Part shown: positions 22,908 to 31,062 of the stretch, piece by piece
Layout of the letters: each line of letters begins with the position of its first letter
How positions within the stretch are numbered: position 1 is the first letter of the stretch
Assembly: GCF_000374425.1 (NCBI RefSeq)
Contig: NZ_KB894381.1
Coordinates: forward strand, 1-32,342
Direction of reading: 5' to 3'
Length of the DNA stretch: 32,342 bases
Source: Acinetobacter tjernbergiae DSM 14971 = CIP 107465
GTDB lineage: Bacteria > Pseudomonadota > Gammaproteobacteria > Pseudomonadales > Moraxellaceae
Made by a program: the position numbers and the translations under genes
The notes under the pieces: model-generated
What the model saw: only the letters and a program-made list of their open reading frames with translations
Databases searched by the model: none
What the model was told of the DNA's origin: nothing

Positions 22908-24389
22908 ATGAATAGCGTACTTGCGAATATTGATCAGATTCGACAATCATACTCCACACACACTACTTCCCAGCATAAAGCAAGCTTGGGACAATATTTT
23001 ACGCCTACTGAAATTGCCGTTTTTATGGCATCATTATTTGAGCTTAAAGACAAAGAACGGTACAAAATTTTAGATGCAGGAGCAGGTATCGGTTGCCTAA
23101 GTAGTGCTTTACTCCAAAGGATTCAGGACACCTACCCTCATAGCTCTTTTGATGTAACCGCAGTAGAATTAGATAAACAACTCATTACTACACTTCAGCA
23201 TAATTTAGAAATGTTTAAACCAGCAAAACTTGAAGCATGTAATGAAAACTTTATAGATTTTGCCTATCAAAGTCTTTTGGAAAAAAGACAGTCCTATGAC
23301 CTGATTATTCTTAACCCACCCTATAAAAAAATTAATGCCAAATCTAAAGAGCGTTTATTATTAGGGAAATTAGGTATTGAGGTCGTCAACCTATATGCTG
23401 CTTTCGTTGCCTTATCTTTAGAACTATTGGCAGATCAGGGTGAACTTGTTGTCATTTTACCTCGTAGTTTCTGTAATGGAACTTACTTTAGACCTTTTAG
23501 AGAATTCATCTTAGAACGTTCAGCAATTAAAACCATTCATACCTTTGAATCTCGACAAGATGTTTTCCAAGATGAAAGTATCTTGCAAGAAAATATTATT
23601 ATGCATTTACAGAAAGGCTCCACTCAAGATAGTGACGTGTGTATAAGTCATTCTACTAATTCCAGTTTTAAAAATTTAAAGAAAGAATCTTATCCATTTT
23701 CTAAAATTGTATATCCTGCTGATAAGGATAAATTTATTCATATCCCCACTACAGCTCAATCTGATACTCAACTCAACCAGCTATTTTCTTCCAATTTGGA
23801 AGAATTAGGTTTACAGGTCTCTACAGGTCCAGTTGTAGATTTCAGGGTTAAAGAGGAATTATGTTTTGATCTTCCTAAAGATCAGCATGTGCCCCTATTT
23901 TACCCTAGCCACTTTGATGGTATTTCATCTCTGGTCTGGATAAATCCTCAGCATAAAAAACCTAACGCACTTAGGCTCAATGAACAAACAATGAAAATGG
24001 TTTACCAAGCTGGTGACTATTGTATTGTTAGACGTTTTTCACCAAAGGAACAAAAGCATCGTATTGTTGCTCATTTCCTTGATCAAAGTTTATTAACAGA
24101 TTATTCGTATTTCGCTTTTGAAAACCACCTCAATGTTTTTCATATCAAAAAAGCAGGCTTAAATTCTGAAATTGCACTGGGTTTAACTATTTACCTAAAC
24201 AGCAATATCGTAGACCAATATTTCCGCCAGTTTAGCGGTCATACACAAATCAATGTCGGTGATCTAAAAAAACTACCCTACCCTAATATTGAACAGTTAA
24301 AAATATTGGGCTTATGGGCAAATGAATACAAGCAGATACAGCAAGATCAAATTGATCAGAAAGTCATGGAGTTAGTTCAAAATGTCTGA
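22908..24389 (+). CDS. Type II DNA adenine-N6 methyltransferase, BsuBI/PstI type
   Basis: The protein has 493 aa, close to the roughly 500 aa of M.BsuBI and M.PstI. It has SLGQYFTP near residues 26-33, the SAM-binding motif I DAGAGIG (56-62) and the catalytic NPPY (136-139) of N6-adenine methyltransferases; the C-terminal half is the target-recognition part. It methylates the adenine in the site cut by its partner endonuclease, whose gene overlaps its stop by 8 bases. No ribosome site is obvious before the ATG at 22908, but the SLGQYFTP motif requires a start near here. Confidence 0.9.
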   Translation: MNSVLANIDQIRQSYSTHTTSQHKASLGQYFTPTEIAVFMASLFELKDKERYKILDAGAGIGCLSSALLQRIQDTYPHSSFDVTAVELDKQLITTLQHNLEMFKPAKLEACNENFIDFAYQSLLEKRQSYDLIILNPPYKKINAKSKERLLLGKLGIEVVNLYAAFVALSLELLADQGELVVILPRSFCNGTYFRPFREFILERSAIKTIHTFESRQDVFQDESILQENIIMHLQKGSTQDSDVCISHSTNSSFKNLKKESYPFSKIVYPADKDKFIHIPTTAQSDTQLNQLFSSNLEELGLQVSTGPVVDFRVKEELCFDLPKDQHVPLFYPSHFDGISSLVWINPQHKKPNALRLNEQTMKMVYQAGDYCIVRRFSPKEQKHRIVAHFLDQSLLTDYSYFAFENHLNVFHIKKAGLNSEIALGLTIYLNSNIVDQYFRQFSGHTQINVGDLKKLPYPNIEQLKILGLWANEYKQIQQDQIDQKVMELVQNV

Positions 24390-25326
24390 AAGCCATCAAT
24401 ATATTTCTGATGCAATTTCTATTTTAAAACAATTGGGCTTTCCACCTAAACAGCAACAAGAACGTTCAGCTTTAACTCTCTTGGCTCTTTTAGATTTACA
24501 ACCTGATGGAAAATGGCAGGATTTAAAAGCTCCGTTGATGGGTGTCACGCCTATCATGGACTGGATGAATTTGAACTATCCAAAGCAATATGCACCAAAT
24601 TCTCGTGAGACAGTAAGACGACAAACATTACATCAGTTCGTTAGTGCTGGATTGATTCTTTATAATCCAGATGAGCCGAATCGCCCTGTCAACAGTGGAA
24701 AAACCGTGTATCAAATTGAGCCCAATGCTAAAGTCTTGTTGCAGAACTTTGGTACAGATCAATGGGAAAGCAACATTGAAAAATATTTAGCAGATCGAGA
24801 TACGTTGGTTTCTAAATACGCAAAGGAAAGAGAACATTTATTAGTTCCTGTACAGATTGATAGCAATACTGAAATTCTTCTTACACCAGGTTCTCATAGT
24901 GAATTAATCAAAAAGATCATTGAAGATTTTGCACCTCGATTTGCACCTAATTCAACACTGATCTATGCTGGCGATACAGGCTCAAAAGTAGGCCATTTCA
25001 ATGAAACCCTATTAGCAGAGCTAGGAGTAACAATCAACAAACACGGTAAGATGCCAGACGTTGTTTTGTATTTTTCTGAAAAGGATTGGTTGATTCTGAT
25101 TGAATCAGTCACCAGTCATGGTCCTGTAGATGGCAAACGTCATGAGGAACTGGCTCAGTTATTTGCAAATTCATCCGCTGGTTTAGTGTATGTCACAGCC
25201 TTTCCTGATCGTGCAATTATGCGTAAATATTTAGGTGATATTGCATGGGAGACAGAAGTCTGGGTCGCAGATGCCCCAACTCATTTGATTCATTTTAATG
25301 GGGTCAGATTTTTAGGACCTTATTAA
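24382..25326 (+). CDS. Type II restriction endonuclease, BsuBI/PstI family
   Basis: The protein has 314 aa, matching BsuBI (316) and PstI (326). The C-terminal catalytic half carries the family blocks YAGDTGSK (residues 195-202), HGKMPDVVLY (221-230) and ESVTSHGPVDGKRHEEL (241-257), which supply the PD...E metal-binding residues. The N-terminal half has a helical DNA-binding character. By family it should cut CTGCAG, but specificity can drift. The ATG overlaps the methyltransferase stop, giving a compact modification-restriction operon in which the methylase is made first. Confidence 0.92.
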   Translation: MSESHQYISDAISILKQLGFPPKQQQERSALTLLALLDLQPDGKWQDLKAPLMGVTPIMDWMNLNYPKQYAPNSRETVRRQTLHQFVSAGLILYNPDEPNRPVNSGKTVYQIEPNAKVLLQNFGTDQWESNIEKYLADRDTLVSKYAKEREHLLVPVQIDSNTEILLTPGSHSELIKKIIEDFAPRFAPNSTLIYAGDTGSKVGHFNETLLAELGVTINKHGKMPDVVLYFSEKDWLILIESVTSHGPVDGKRHEELAQLFANSSAGLVYVTAFPDRAIMRKYLGDIAWETEVWVADAPTHLIHFNGVRFLGPY

Positions 25327-25411
25327 ATGAACCTCTCAAAAAGAGAATTTAAGCTTAGTTTCTTAAATCAAGTAATCATACAAATTCCTTTTAATATCAA
25401 GGTAATTTGTT

Positions 25412-25663
25412 ATGAATACTTCCGCACCCCGTAAATGTCTGATATGTAATTGTTTATTCACTCCCTTACCTCAACATCCAAATCAGAAATACTGCCCCAA
25501 TAATGAATGCAAAAAAGAAGGTAAATCTATATGGCATAAGAACAAAATGCAAACCGATCCTGATTACCCAGAAATGCAAGCTATAGCGAGTAAAAAATGG
25601 TGGGAGAAAAATCCAGAATATCAACGAAATCGTAGGAAAGGAAAAAAAACGATAACAATATAG
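25412..25663 (+). CDS. Small zinc-ribbon-like protein next to the recombinase module
   Basis: The protein has 83 aa, with two cysteine pairs (RKCLICNCLF with CxxC, and YCPNNECKKE with Cx4C) that look like a zinc-binding site, followed by a basic Lys/Arg-rich region with repeated W-x-KN-P units. Small proteins of this look commonly sit just upstream of serine recombinase/ParB cassettes. AAGG lies about 10 bases before the ATG. The last codons run through an A8 tract; in the +1 frame about 45 further codons are open (to 25791), so the C-terminus may be frameshifted. Function unknown; DNA binding is plausible. Confidence 0.6.
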   Translation: MNTSAPRKCLICNCLFTPLPQHPNQKYCPNNECKKEGKSIWHKNKMQTDPDYPEMQAIASKKWWEKNPEYQRNRRKGKKTITI

Positions 25664-25803
25664 CTCTATCAAAAAGCAATCTGCCTATAAAATTACAATT
25701 AAAATCAAAAAGTTATCGTCTAACCATTATTGAGTTTACTGACAATATGGATTCAATAACCATTAAATTAGAAGCATTATCAAATAGTTAAGCATATTGA
25801 AAT

Positions 25804-25921
25804 GTCAATATTGACTCTATAGGCAGCTCAATAACTTATTGATAGGCTTTAATTTACATGAAAACTATTAACAGATTTAGGTCAATCTAAACTGTTAATA
25901 GCCCTTTGATTTAGGTCAATC
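25804..25921 (+). promoter_or_regulatory. Repeat cluster upstream of the serine recombinase (operator or recombination site)
   Basis: Within 118 bases are: the palindrome GTCAATATTGAC (25804-25815); TCAATAA-C-TTATTGA (25828-25842); a 10-bp inverted repeat CTATTAACAG / CTGTTAATAG (25865-25874 and 25892-25901); and two exact copies of GATTTAGGTCAATC (25874-25887 and 25908-25921). The second copy ends 2 bases before the recombinase ATG and covers its ribosome site. This density suggests a binding site for the recombinase or the ParB-like proteins. Confidence 0.7.
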
Positions 25922-25923
25922 GT

Positions 25924-27489
25924 ATGAACCAAACAAATACCTGTCAACAAGGAAGCTTAAATTTAGAGCCTCGTATCCGAGCAGCTCAATACGTTCGGAT
26001 GTCTACTGATCTTCAACAAAATTCTACCTTAAACCAAGCTGATAAAATTCGTGAATATGCGGATAAACATAATATTGAAATTGTAAGAACTTACGAAGAT
26101 GATGGAAAAAGTGGACTTAATATCAATGGGCGTCCTAGCCTTCAACAGTTACTTAAAGATGTTCAATCAAATAATATCGATTTTAACTTAATTCTTGTTT
26201 ATGACATTAGTCGTTGGGGACGCTTTCAAGATGCTGATGAAAGTGCCTATTATGAATACACATGCCGTCAAGCAGGAATAGAAATCATTTATTGTGCAGA
26301 ACAATTTGCGAATGATGGCACATTCTTTTCCACGACCATGAAAAGTTTTAAAAGAACAATGGCTGGTGAATACAGTAGAGAACTATCCAACAAAGTCTTT
26401 ATTGGTCAATGCCGCTTAATACAAATGGGATTTCGACAAGGTGGAACTGCTGGCTTTGGTTTAAGACGGGCGTTAATCACTCATGATGGTAAAACTATTT
26501 CACTTAAAATGGGACAACATAAAAGCTTCCAAATGGATCGTGTAATTCTTATACCAGGTCCAGAGGAAGAGATTGAAATTGTCCATCAAATCTATGATTG
26601 GTTTATTAATCAAAGCCTATCCGAAAAGCATATCGCTTACCGCCTAAATGAAAAAGGGATTAAAACTGACTTTAACCGAGCATGGACAAGAGACACAGTA
26701 CATGAAATTTTAACCAACCCTAAATACATTGGACATAATGTATTTAATAGAACATCTAACAAATTAAAGAAAATCCATATACGAAATCCACAAGAACAAT
26801 GGATCAGAAAAGATAATGCCTTTGAAGCTATTGTCCCTGTCGATATATTTTATACCGCCCAAGGTATTATCCGTGAACGTTCTCGCAGATATACAGAGCA
26901 GGAACTACTAGAGCAACTCAAACTTCTTTATCAAAAACATGGCTATCTATCTGGTCTTATCATTAATGAATCGGATGATGTTCCCACAACTTCCGTTTAT
27001 TCAAATCGCTTTGGTAGTCTATTAAGAGCTTATGAACTTGTTGGTTTTACACCTAACCGTGATTACCAATACCTTAAAGTAAATAAATTCTTACGCCGTC
27101 TTCATCCTGAAATTACACAGCAAGCTATTGAAGAAATGACAAAGTTGAAAGGTATCATTCATAAAGATCCTTTAACTGATCTTATTTTCATCAATGATGA
27201 AATTAGTATTTCTCTAGTACTTACCCGATCACATCAACTATCAAGTGGTAATTACCGATGGAAAGTTCGATTTGATACAACACTTAACCCTGATATTACA
27301 GTTGTAGTTAGACTCAACCAGACAAATACAGCAGTTAAGGATTATTACCTATTACCAAGACTCGATTTTATGCAAGAAAAGATAAGTCTCGGCGAATTTA
27401 ATCCAATTGAACTAGACAGTTATCGTTTTGATAATCTTAATTTCTTATATGGCATGGCAGAACACGTTAAATGGAGATTAATAGCATGA
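25924..27489 (+). CDS. Large serine recombinase
   Basis: The protein has 521 aa. The N-terminal resolvase/invertase domain has the nucleophile Ser27 in YVRMSTDLQ and the arginines of YDISRWGRF near residue 105; a 'recombinase' domain (PF07508 type) follows with GFGLRR and later TRDTVHEILTNPKYIGHNVFNR. These enzymes make site-specific integrations, excisions or inversions through a covalent serine-DNA link. It starts directly behind a repeat cluster and its stop overlaps the next ATG (ATGA), so it is co-expressed with two ParB-like proteins. It may mobilise the neighbouring defence genes; it need not be the enzyme that inserted the whole island in mutS. Confidence 0.88.
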   Translation: MNQTNTCQQGSLNLEPRIRAAQYVRMSTDLQQNSTLNQADKIREYADKHNIEIVRTYEDDGKSGLNINGRPSLQQLLKDVQSNNIDFNLILVYDISRWGRFQDADESAYYEYTCRQAGIEIIYCAEQFANDGTFFSTTMKSFKRTMAGEYSRELSNKVFIGQCRLIQMGFRQGGTAGFGLRRALITHDGKTISLKMGQHKSFQMDRVILIPGPEEEIEIVHQIYDWFINQSLSEKHIAYRLNEKGIKTDFNRAWTRDTVHEILTNPKYIGHNVFNRTSNKLKKIHIRNPQEQWIRKDNAFEAIVPVDIFYTAQGIIRERSRRYTEQELLEQLKLLYQKHGYLSGLIINESDDVPTTSVYSNRFGSLLRAYELVGFTPNRDYQYLKVNKFLRRLHPEITQQAIEEMTKLKGIIHKDPLTDLIFINDEISISLVLTRSHQLSSGNYRWKVRFDTTLNPDITVVVRLNQTNTAVKDYYLLPRLDFMQEKISLGEFNPIELDSYRFDNLNFLYGMAEHVKWRLIA

Positions 27490-28361
27490 ATCCAATTAAA
27501 AATGAAACAATTCATTTTATCAAAATTGAACAAATAGAAGTCTTGAACCCTAGAGAACGGAATGAAAAAGTATTTGCGGAAATTGTAGAAAGTATTCGCC
27601 TTGTGGGTTTAAAAAAGCCAATTACTGTTACACAAAATGTCACTGGAAATCTACCTTACCAGCTTATTTGTGGTGAAGGACGAATAAAAGCCTTTAAAGC
27701 TCTTGGAGAAATAGAGATTCCTGCAAGAATTATTGATGTTGATGAAGAAGAAGCTTTAATAATGAGTCTTGTAGAGAATATTGCAAGAAAACAGCATCGA
27801 GCACTGGATCTACTGGGTAGTATTGAAAGACTATCAGATCTGGGTTATGACAAATATGCAATTGCACAAAAAACGGGATTAACCCCTGACTACATTAAGG
27901 GCATTATTACCCTACTAAAAAGTGGAGAGGAGCGCTTACTGTATGCAGTCGAACAAAAACGTATTCCTTTAAGTGTAGCTATTACAATAAGTAAAACAGC
28001 AAATAATAATCTAGATATGCAAATTGCATTACAGGAAGCTTATGAATCAGGCGAATTAAAGGGTAATCAACTCCTACAGGCAAAAAAAGTTATTGATCGC
28101 AGACAGAATTCAAGTAAAAGTCTTGGCTATGGACAATATCAAACAAATAATAAGGTATCTACAAATGATATTGTCAGGACCTATCAAAAAGAAGTCCAAC
28201 GACAACAAATCGCTGTCAAAAAATCAGAGCAAAATCAGCAGAAATTAGCATTTATTACAGGGGCATTAATGCGTCTAAGAAAAGACGAACATTTTTCCAC
28301 CCTATTACGTGCTGAATCATTGGATAGTCTCCCTCAATATCTTAATGAGCAAATGCTTTAA
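27486..28361 (+). CDS. ParB/Srx-fold DNA-binding protein
   Basis: The protein has 291 aa from the ATG at 27486 (GGAG 9 bases upstream), which overlaps the recombinase stop. The N-terminal ParB domain shows NPR (residues 21-23), the nucleotide-binding motifs ICGEGRIKAF (61-70) and ENIARKQ (97-103), matching the GERR and ENxxR boxes of CTP-binding ParB proteins. A helix-turn-helix follows (YDKYAIAQKTGLTPDYIKGI, 121-140). The C-terminal third is basic. No ParA partner is encoded nearby, so plasmid segregation is not the obvious job; recombinase control is an alternative. Confidence 0.82.
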   Translation: MNPIKNETIHFIKIEQIEVLNPRERNEKVFAEIVESIRLVGLKKPITVTQNVTGNLPYQLICGEGRIKAFKALGEIEIPARIIDVDEEEALIMSLVENIARKQHRALDLLGSIERLSDLGYDKYAIAQKTGLTPDYIKGIITLLKSGEERLLYAVEQKRIPLSVAITISKTANNNLDMQIALQEAYESGELKGNQLLQAKKVIDRRQNSSKSLGYGQYQTNNKVSTNDIVRTYQKEVQRQQIAVKKSEQNQQKLAFITGALMRLRKDEHFSTLLRAESLDSLPQYLNEQML

Positions 28362-28374
28362 GTCGGGTCATATC

Positions 28375-29259
28375 ATGAAACAAATAAAAATCGCATTTAA
28401 TTTAGAACCATTATATATCCCAATTGAACAAATATTAGTAACTAAATTTTTAGCTGAACATAATCGATATGCTAGAAAGTATAAGCAAATCAAAGCTTCA
28501 ATTATTGAAGTAGGCATTATTGAACCATTATCTATTTTTGAAATACAGAGTGAGAAACAAATGTATTCTCTACTTGATGGCCACATGCGCTTTGAAATTT
28601 TAAAAGAGTTGGGGTTCACAGAAGTCCCCTGTTTAATGTCAACAGATGATGAGAGTTATACCCATAATAAACAAACGAATCGCCTAGCAACAGTTCAAGA
28701 GCACCTGATGATTAGAAAGGCAATTAAACGTGGAGTCAATGAGGAGCGACTTGCAAAAACACTTAATATTGATGTTAGATATATTAAATCAAAAGTTAAT
28801 CTTCTTAATGGAGTTTGTCCAGAAGTTATTGAATTATTAAAAGATAGAGAAATATCTCAACAGGTCTTTTTTATACTAAAAAAAATGAAACCAATAAGGC
28901 AACTTGAGTGTGTAGAAATTATGCTATCTGTAAATAATCTGACAGTGAACTATGCAAAAGCATTACTAGTCGCAACAAACCCTAATTTTTTGGTAACTCC
29001 ATCCAAAAAATCAAATAAAAATGGTACATCTAGTGATGCAATCAAAAAAATAGAAAATGATATTGCACACTTACATTTGCAATATAAATCTATTGAACAA
29101 GATCATGCCCAGACTACATTAAATTTAGTTTTAGCAATTGGATATCTTAGAAAAATGATATCAAACAACAATATAAAAAATTATTTAGCTAAATATCATT
29201 CTGATCTACTTGAAAATTTTGAATCATTAATTCAGTTAGACTCTTTTAACTCAAAGTAA
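28375..29259 (+). CDS. ParB-like protein of the RepB partition family (PF07506 type)
   Basis: The protein has 294 aa from the ATG at 28375; a longer frame begins inside the previous gene but lacks support. The ParB-like domain contains LLDGHMRFEILKELGF (residues 67-81). The segment THNKQTNRLATVQEHLMI and the following helix-turn-helix are typical of the RepB C-terminal partition family. It forms a three-gene unit with the serine recombinase and the first ParB-like protein, 13 bases downstream of the latter. Such trios occur on mobile elements; their precise role is not established as far as I know. Confidence 0.78.
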   Translation: MKQIKIAFNLEPLYIPIEQILVTKFLAEHNRYARKYKQIKASIIEVGIIEPLSIFEIQSEKQMYSLLDGHMRFEILKELGFTEVPCLMSTDDESYTHNKQTNRLATVQEHLMIRKAIKRGVNEERLAKTLNIDVRYIKSKVNLLNGVCPEVIELLKDREISQQVFFILKKMKPIRQLECVEIMLSVNNLTVNYAKALLVATNPNFLVTPSKKSNKNGTSSDAIKKIENDIAHLHLQYKSIEQDHAQTTLNLVLAIGYLRKMISNNNIKNYLAKYHSDLLENFESLIQLDSFNSK

Positions 29260-29297
29260 CGATAGAGCAGTGAGGAAAGTCTTATGCAACTCAAACA

Positions 29298-29486
29298 TTA
29301 ATTTTTTACGCCCCGCAGATAAATATCGTTAAAATAGACATGGCGTTTCAATTTCTCAAGAAGCAGGGATTTACGTTGATTTCCCTGCCAAATATGCAAC
29401 AGCAAACTCACCAAAGTATATTTTATTCCTAATCGTTCCAATGCTTCCAGAATTACCTCATCTGCACCGACTGGACAGGCAGGCAT
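29298..29486 (-). CDS. Unrecognised 62-aa frame, probably a relic
   Basis: This open frame starts at MPACPVGADEV and contains EALERLGIKYTLVSLLLHIW. It has some protein-like composition but matches no family I know, and it sits beside an IS21-like terminal repeat region. It may be the leftover of a decayed gene. The rest of 29260-29700 shows no gene. Confidence 0.25.
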   Translation of the reverse strand: MPACPVGADEVILEALERLGIKYTLVSLLLHIWQGNQRKSLLLEKLKRHVYFNDIYLRGVKN

Positions 29487-29579
29487 ATTTTCCCTGTAAT
29501 TGAGTTAATCCTTGCTTTGGTATAGAGTTCTATGTATACAACCTTATGAGGTTCCTCTCCCATATAAGAAGAGTGTAGC

Positions 29580-29660
29580 TGTATAGTGGCTCAGCTTTAC
29601 TCTGCCATTTTAATCAAACTTTAGCGGTAAATAGCTCAACTTTACTCCGATATTTACACA
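29580..29660 (-). mobile_element. Possible IS21-like terminal repeats without a transposase
   Basis: Two related 22-base units (29589-29610 and 29634-29655) match at 18 of 22 positions and share GCTCA-CTTTACTC. Multiple internal copies of a GGAGTAAA-x-TGAGC-type sequence at the ends are typical of IS21-family elements. No istA or istB is present in the window, so only an end or solo remnant is left. Confidence 0.35.
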
Positions 29661-29700
29661 TCTTGAATACGATTTTGAAAAAAAGAGAGCATGAGCCCTC

Positions 29701-29928
29701 TCAACGTTCAGCCATCTTGGACTCAATCCATTGATTGATTTCTAAAGCTGACCAACAAATACGATTTTGTGTCATTTTAATTTTCTTTGGAAAAGTAGAA
29801 TCGTAGTATGGAGATTTTTCGTTCATTATGTCATAAACAGTAGAACGACTAAGACCTGTGTACTCTACCACTTGTTTAATACTAATGAGTTGATGTACCT
29901 GAAAAGTTTGACCTGTGAACGCATTCAT
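29701..29928 (-). CDS. AlpA-family helix-turn-helix regulator
   Basis: The protein has 75 aa from the ATG at 29928 with GGGAG 9 bases upstream; the frame extends further upstream but without a better start. Residues 16-35 form the MerR-like/excisionase-type helix-turn-helix (SIKQVVEYTGLSRSTVYDIM), and the wing with FPKKIKMTQNRICW followed by the closing helix ALEINQWIE is standard for AlpA/phage P4-type regulators. Such proteins control integrase or excision genes of mobile islands. It follows the Gp3-like gene by 88 bases in the same direction. Confidence 0.8.
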   Translation of the reverse strand: MNAFTGQTFQVHQLISIKQVVEYTGLSRSTVYDIMNEKSPYYDSTFPKKIKMTQNRICWSALEINQWIESKMAER

Positions 29929-30016
29929 GATGTTTTTCTCCCAATCAATGATGCGAGCGCAATTTCGCTCAAATAATAGAGCTCGCTGTAAGAAAAAACG
30001 TCCTGCTTCCATACAA

Positions 30017-30919
30017 TCAATTCAAAGCCTGCACCGACTGCTGCAAGCCTTTCTGAATATCTTGCACATGGCTCAGTTCATGTGTTTGTTGAGACTGCTC
30101 TGGTCTTGATTCATCTGTATAAAATTCCTCAACAATATCCAAGCCCTCTTCACCTCCCACCTCAAAGCTGGCATTGCCATAACCCTGTCGTGCCACATGA
30201 TCTAATGCCTCCTGATAAAACCCTGCTGCCTTACTCTGTTCATCCATCTGTTTGGCTGAACTAATTGCTTCCTGCAAGTTCACACCATCACATAAGGTTA
30301 AATCCACGTAGTAGATTGGAGTACGATAACTTTGCGTGGTGCTCTTGCCTCGTAAAGTCAGTTGCAAAGGCAAACATGACAGTAAATCACCTGAAGCTGC
30401 ATGATAGTAACGAAGCCGTGCTGCCAAAGTACGAATGCTATTAAAACCTGTGGTTCTAAAGATGAATGTGCCAAACTCATCCGATTCATCTAAATTGACG
30501 TAAAGTCTGCCATAAGGCTTGCATAATCCACCCTGTGCCAATGGACATAAATCAGGGGATGGACATGAATGCTGTTCAATGCCATTTTGTCCGAGTCGCT
30601 GGCAGGTTTCGCCATTACCTGAACAGATTAAACGTCCAGTCTGGCGGTCAAACAGGCTGTACTCTGCCCGTAGATTCAGTTCAGGATCATTGAAGATCAT
30701 ACGAACAGGAATGCTTCTTAGCTTTTGGTTTTGATTCGGCGCTTTTGCTCGAAGCTGTTCATCCAGTGGGTGTTTGACCCACCCATCTTTATTTTGGATT
30801 TGACTGGTAATGGTAAACTGGTCATCCTTTTCAGGCAGACGTTTACCATTCTTTTCGACAGTTTTGCCGATGCTAATACGACCTAAAACGGGTGGTGTAA
30901 TTGCTAAGCCTTTAATCAT
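30017..30919 (-). CDS. Cys-rich Gp3-like protein ('hydrolase or metal-binding protein')
   Basis: The protein has 300 aa from the ATG at 30919 (AGAGGA 7 bases upstream); a frame 13 codons longer begins in the leader hairpin's ATGCCC. The conserved core is LRSIPVRMIFNDPELNLRAEY (residues 68-88) followed by cysteines 99, 106, 119, 125 and 133, which probably bind a metal. Proteins of this family are found on large plasmids, ICEs and phages and are related to Gp3-type recombination directionality factors; they are often named 'hydrolase or metal-binding protein'. A role in DNA recombination is suggested by the neighbouring YqaJ exonuclease, but activity is not established. Confidence 0.7.
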   Translation of the reverse strand: MIKGLAITPPVLGRISIGKTVEKNGKRLPEKDDQFTITSQIQNKDGWVKHPLDEQLRAKAPNQNQKLRSIPVRMIFNDPELNLRAEYSLFDRQTGRLICSGNGETCQRLGQNGIEQHSCPSPDLCPLAQGGLCKPYGRLYVNLDESDEFGTFIFRTTGFNSIRTLAARLRYYHAASGDLLSCLPLQLTLRGKSTTQSYRTPIYYVDLTLCDGVNLQEAISSAKQMDEQSKAAGFYQEALDHVARQGYGNASFEVGGEEGLDIVEEFYTDESRPEQSQQTHELSHVQDIQKGLQQSVQALN

Positions 30920-30945
30920 GGTGATGTCCTCTGTATAGCTGTTTA

Positions 30946-30990
30946 AAATTTTGGGCATAAAAAAATCCCATACCTGTTGAGGTATGGGAT
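30946..30990 (-). terminator. Hairpin/T7 leader upstream of the Gp3-like gene
   Basis: On the minus strand, an 11-bp perfect stem ATCCCATACCT / AGGTATGGGAT (loop of 4) is followed by T7 and then ATGCCCAAAATTT. It has the form of a Rho-independent terminator between the YqaJ gene and the Gp3-like gene. The 20 bases 30946-30965 are identical to 32227-32246. Confidence 0.8.
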
Positions 30991-31062
30991 CGGGTTGTTT
31001 GACGTGGCTCTGGTGGTTGATACGTTTGTTTAAGAAAGAAATGCTGGATATACGTATCTGCT

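Noticed and set aside
27486..29259. A plasmid partition locus (parAB)
   Set aside because: Two ParB-like genes are present but no Walker-type ParA gene lies nearby, and the pair is coupled to a recombinase.
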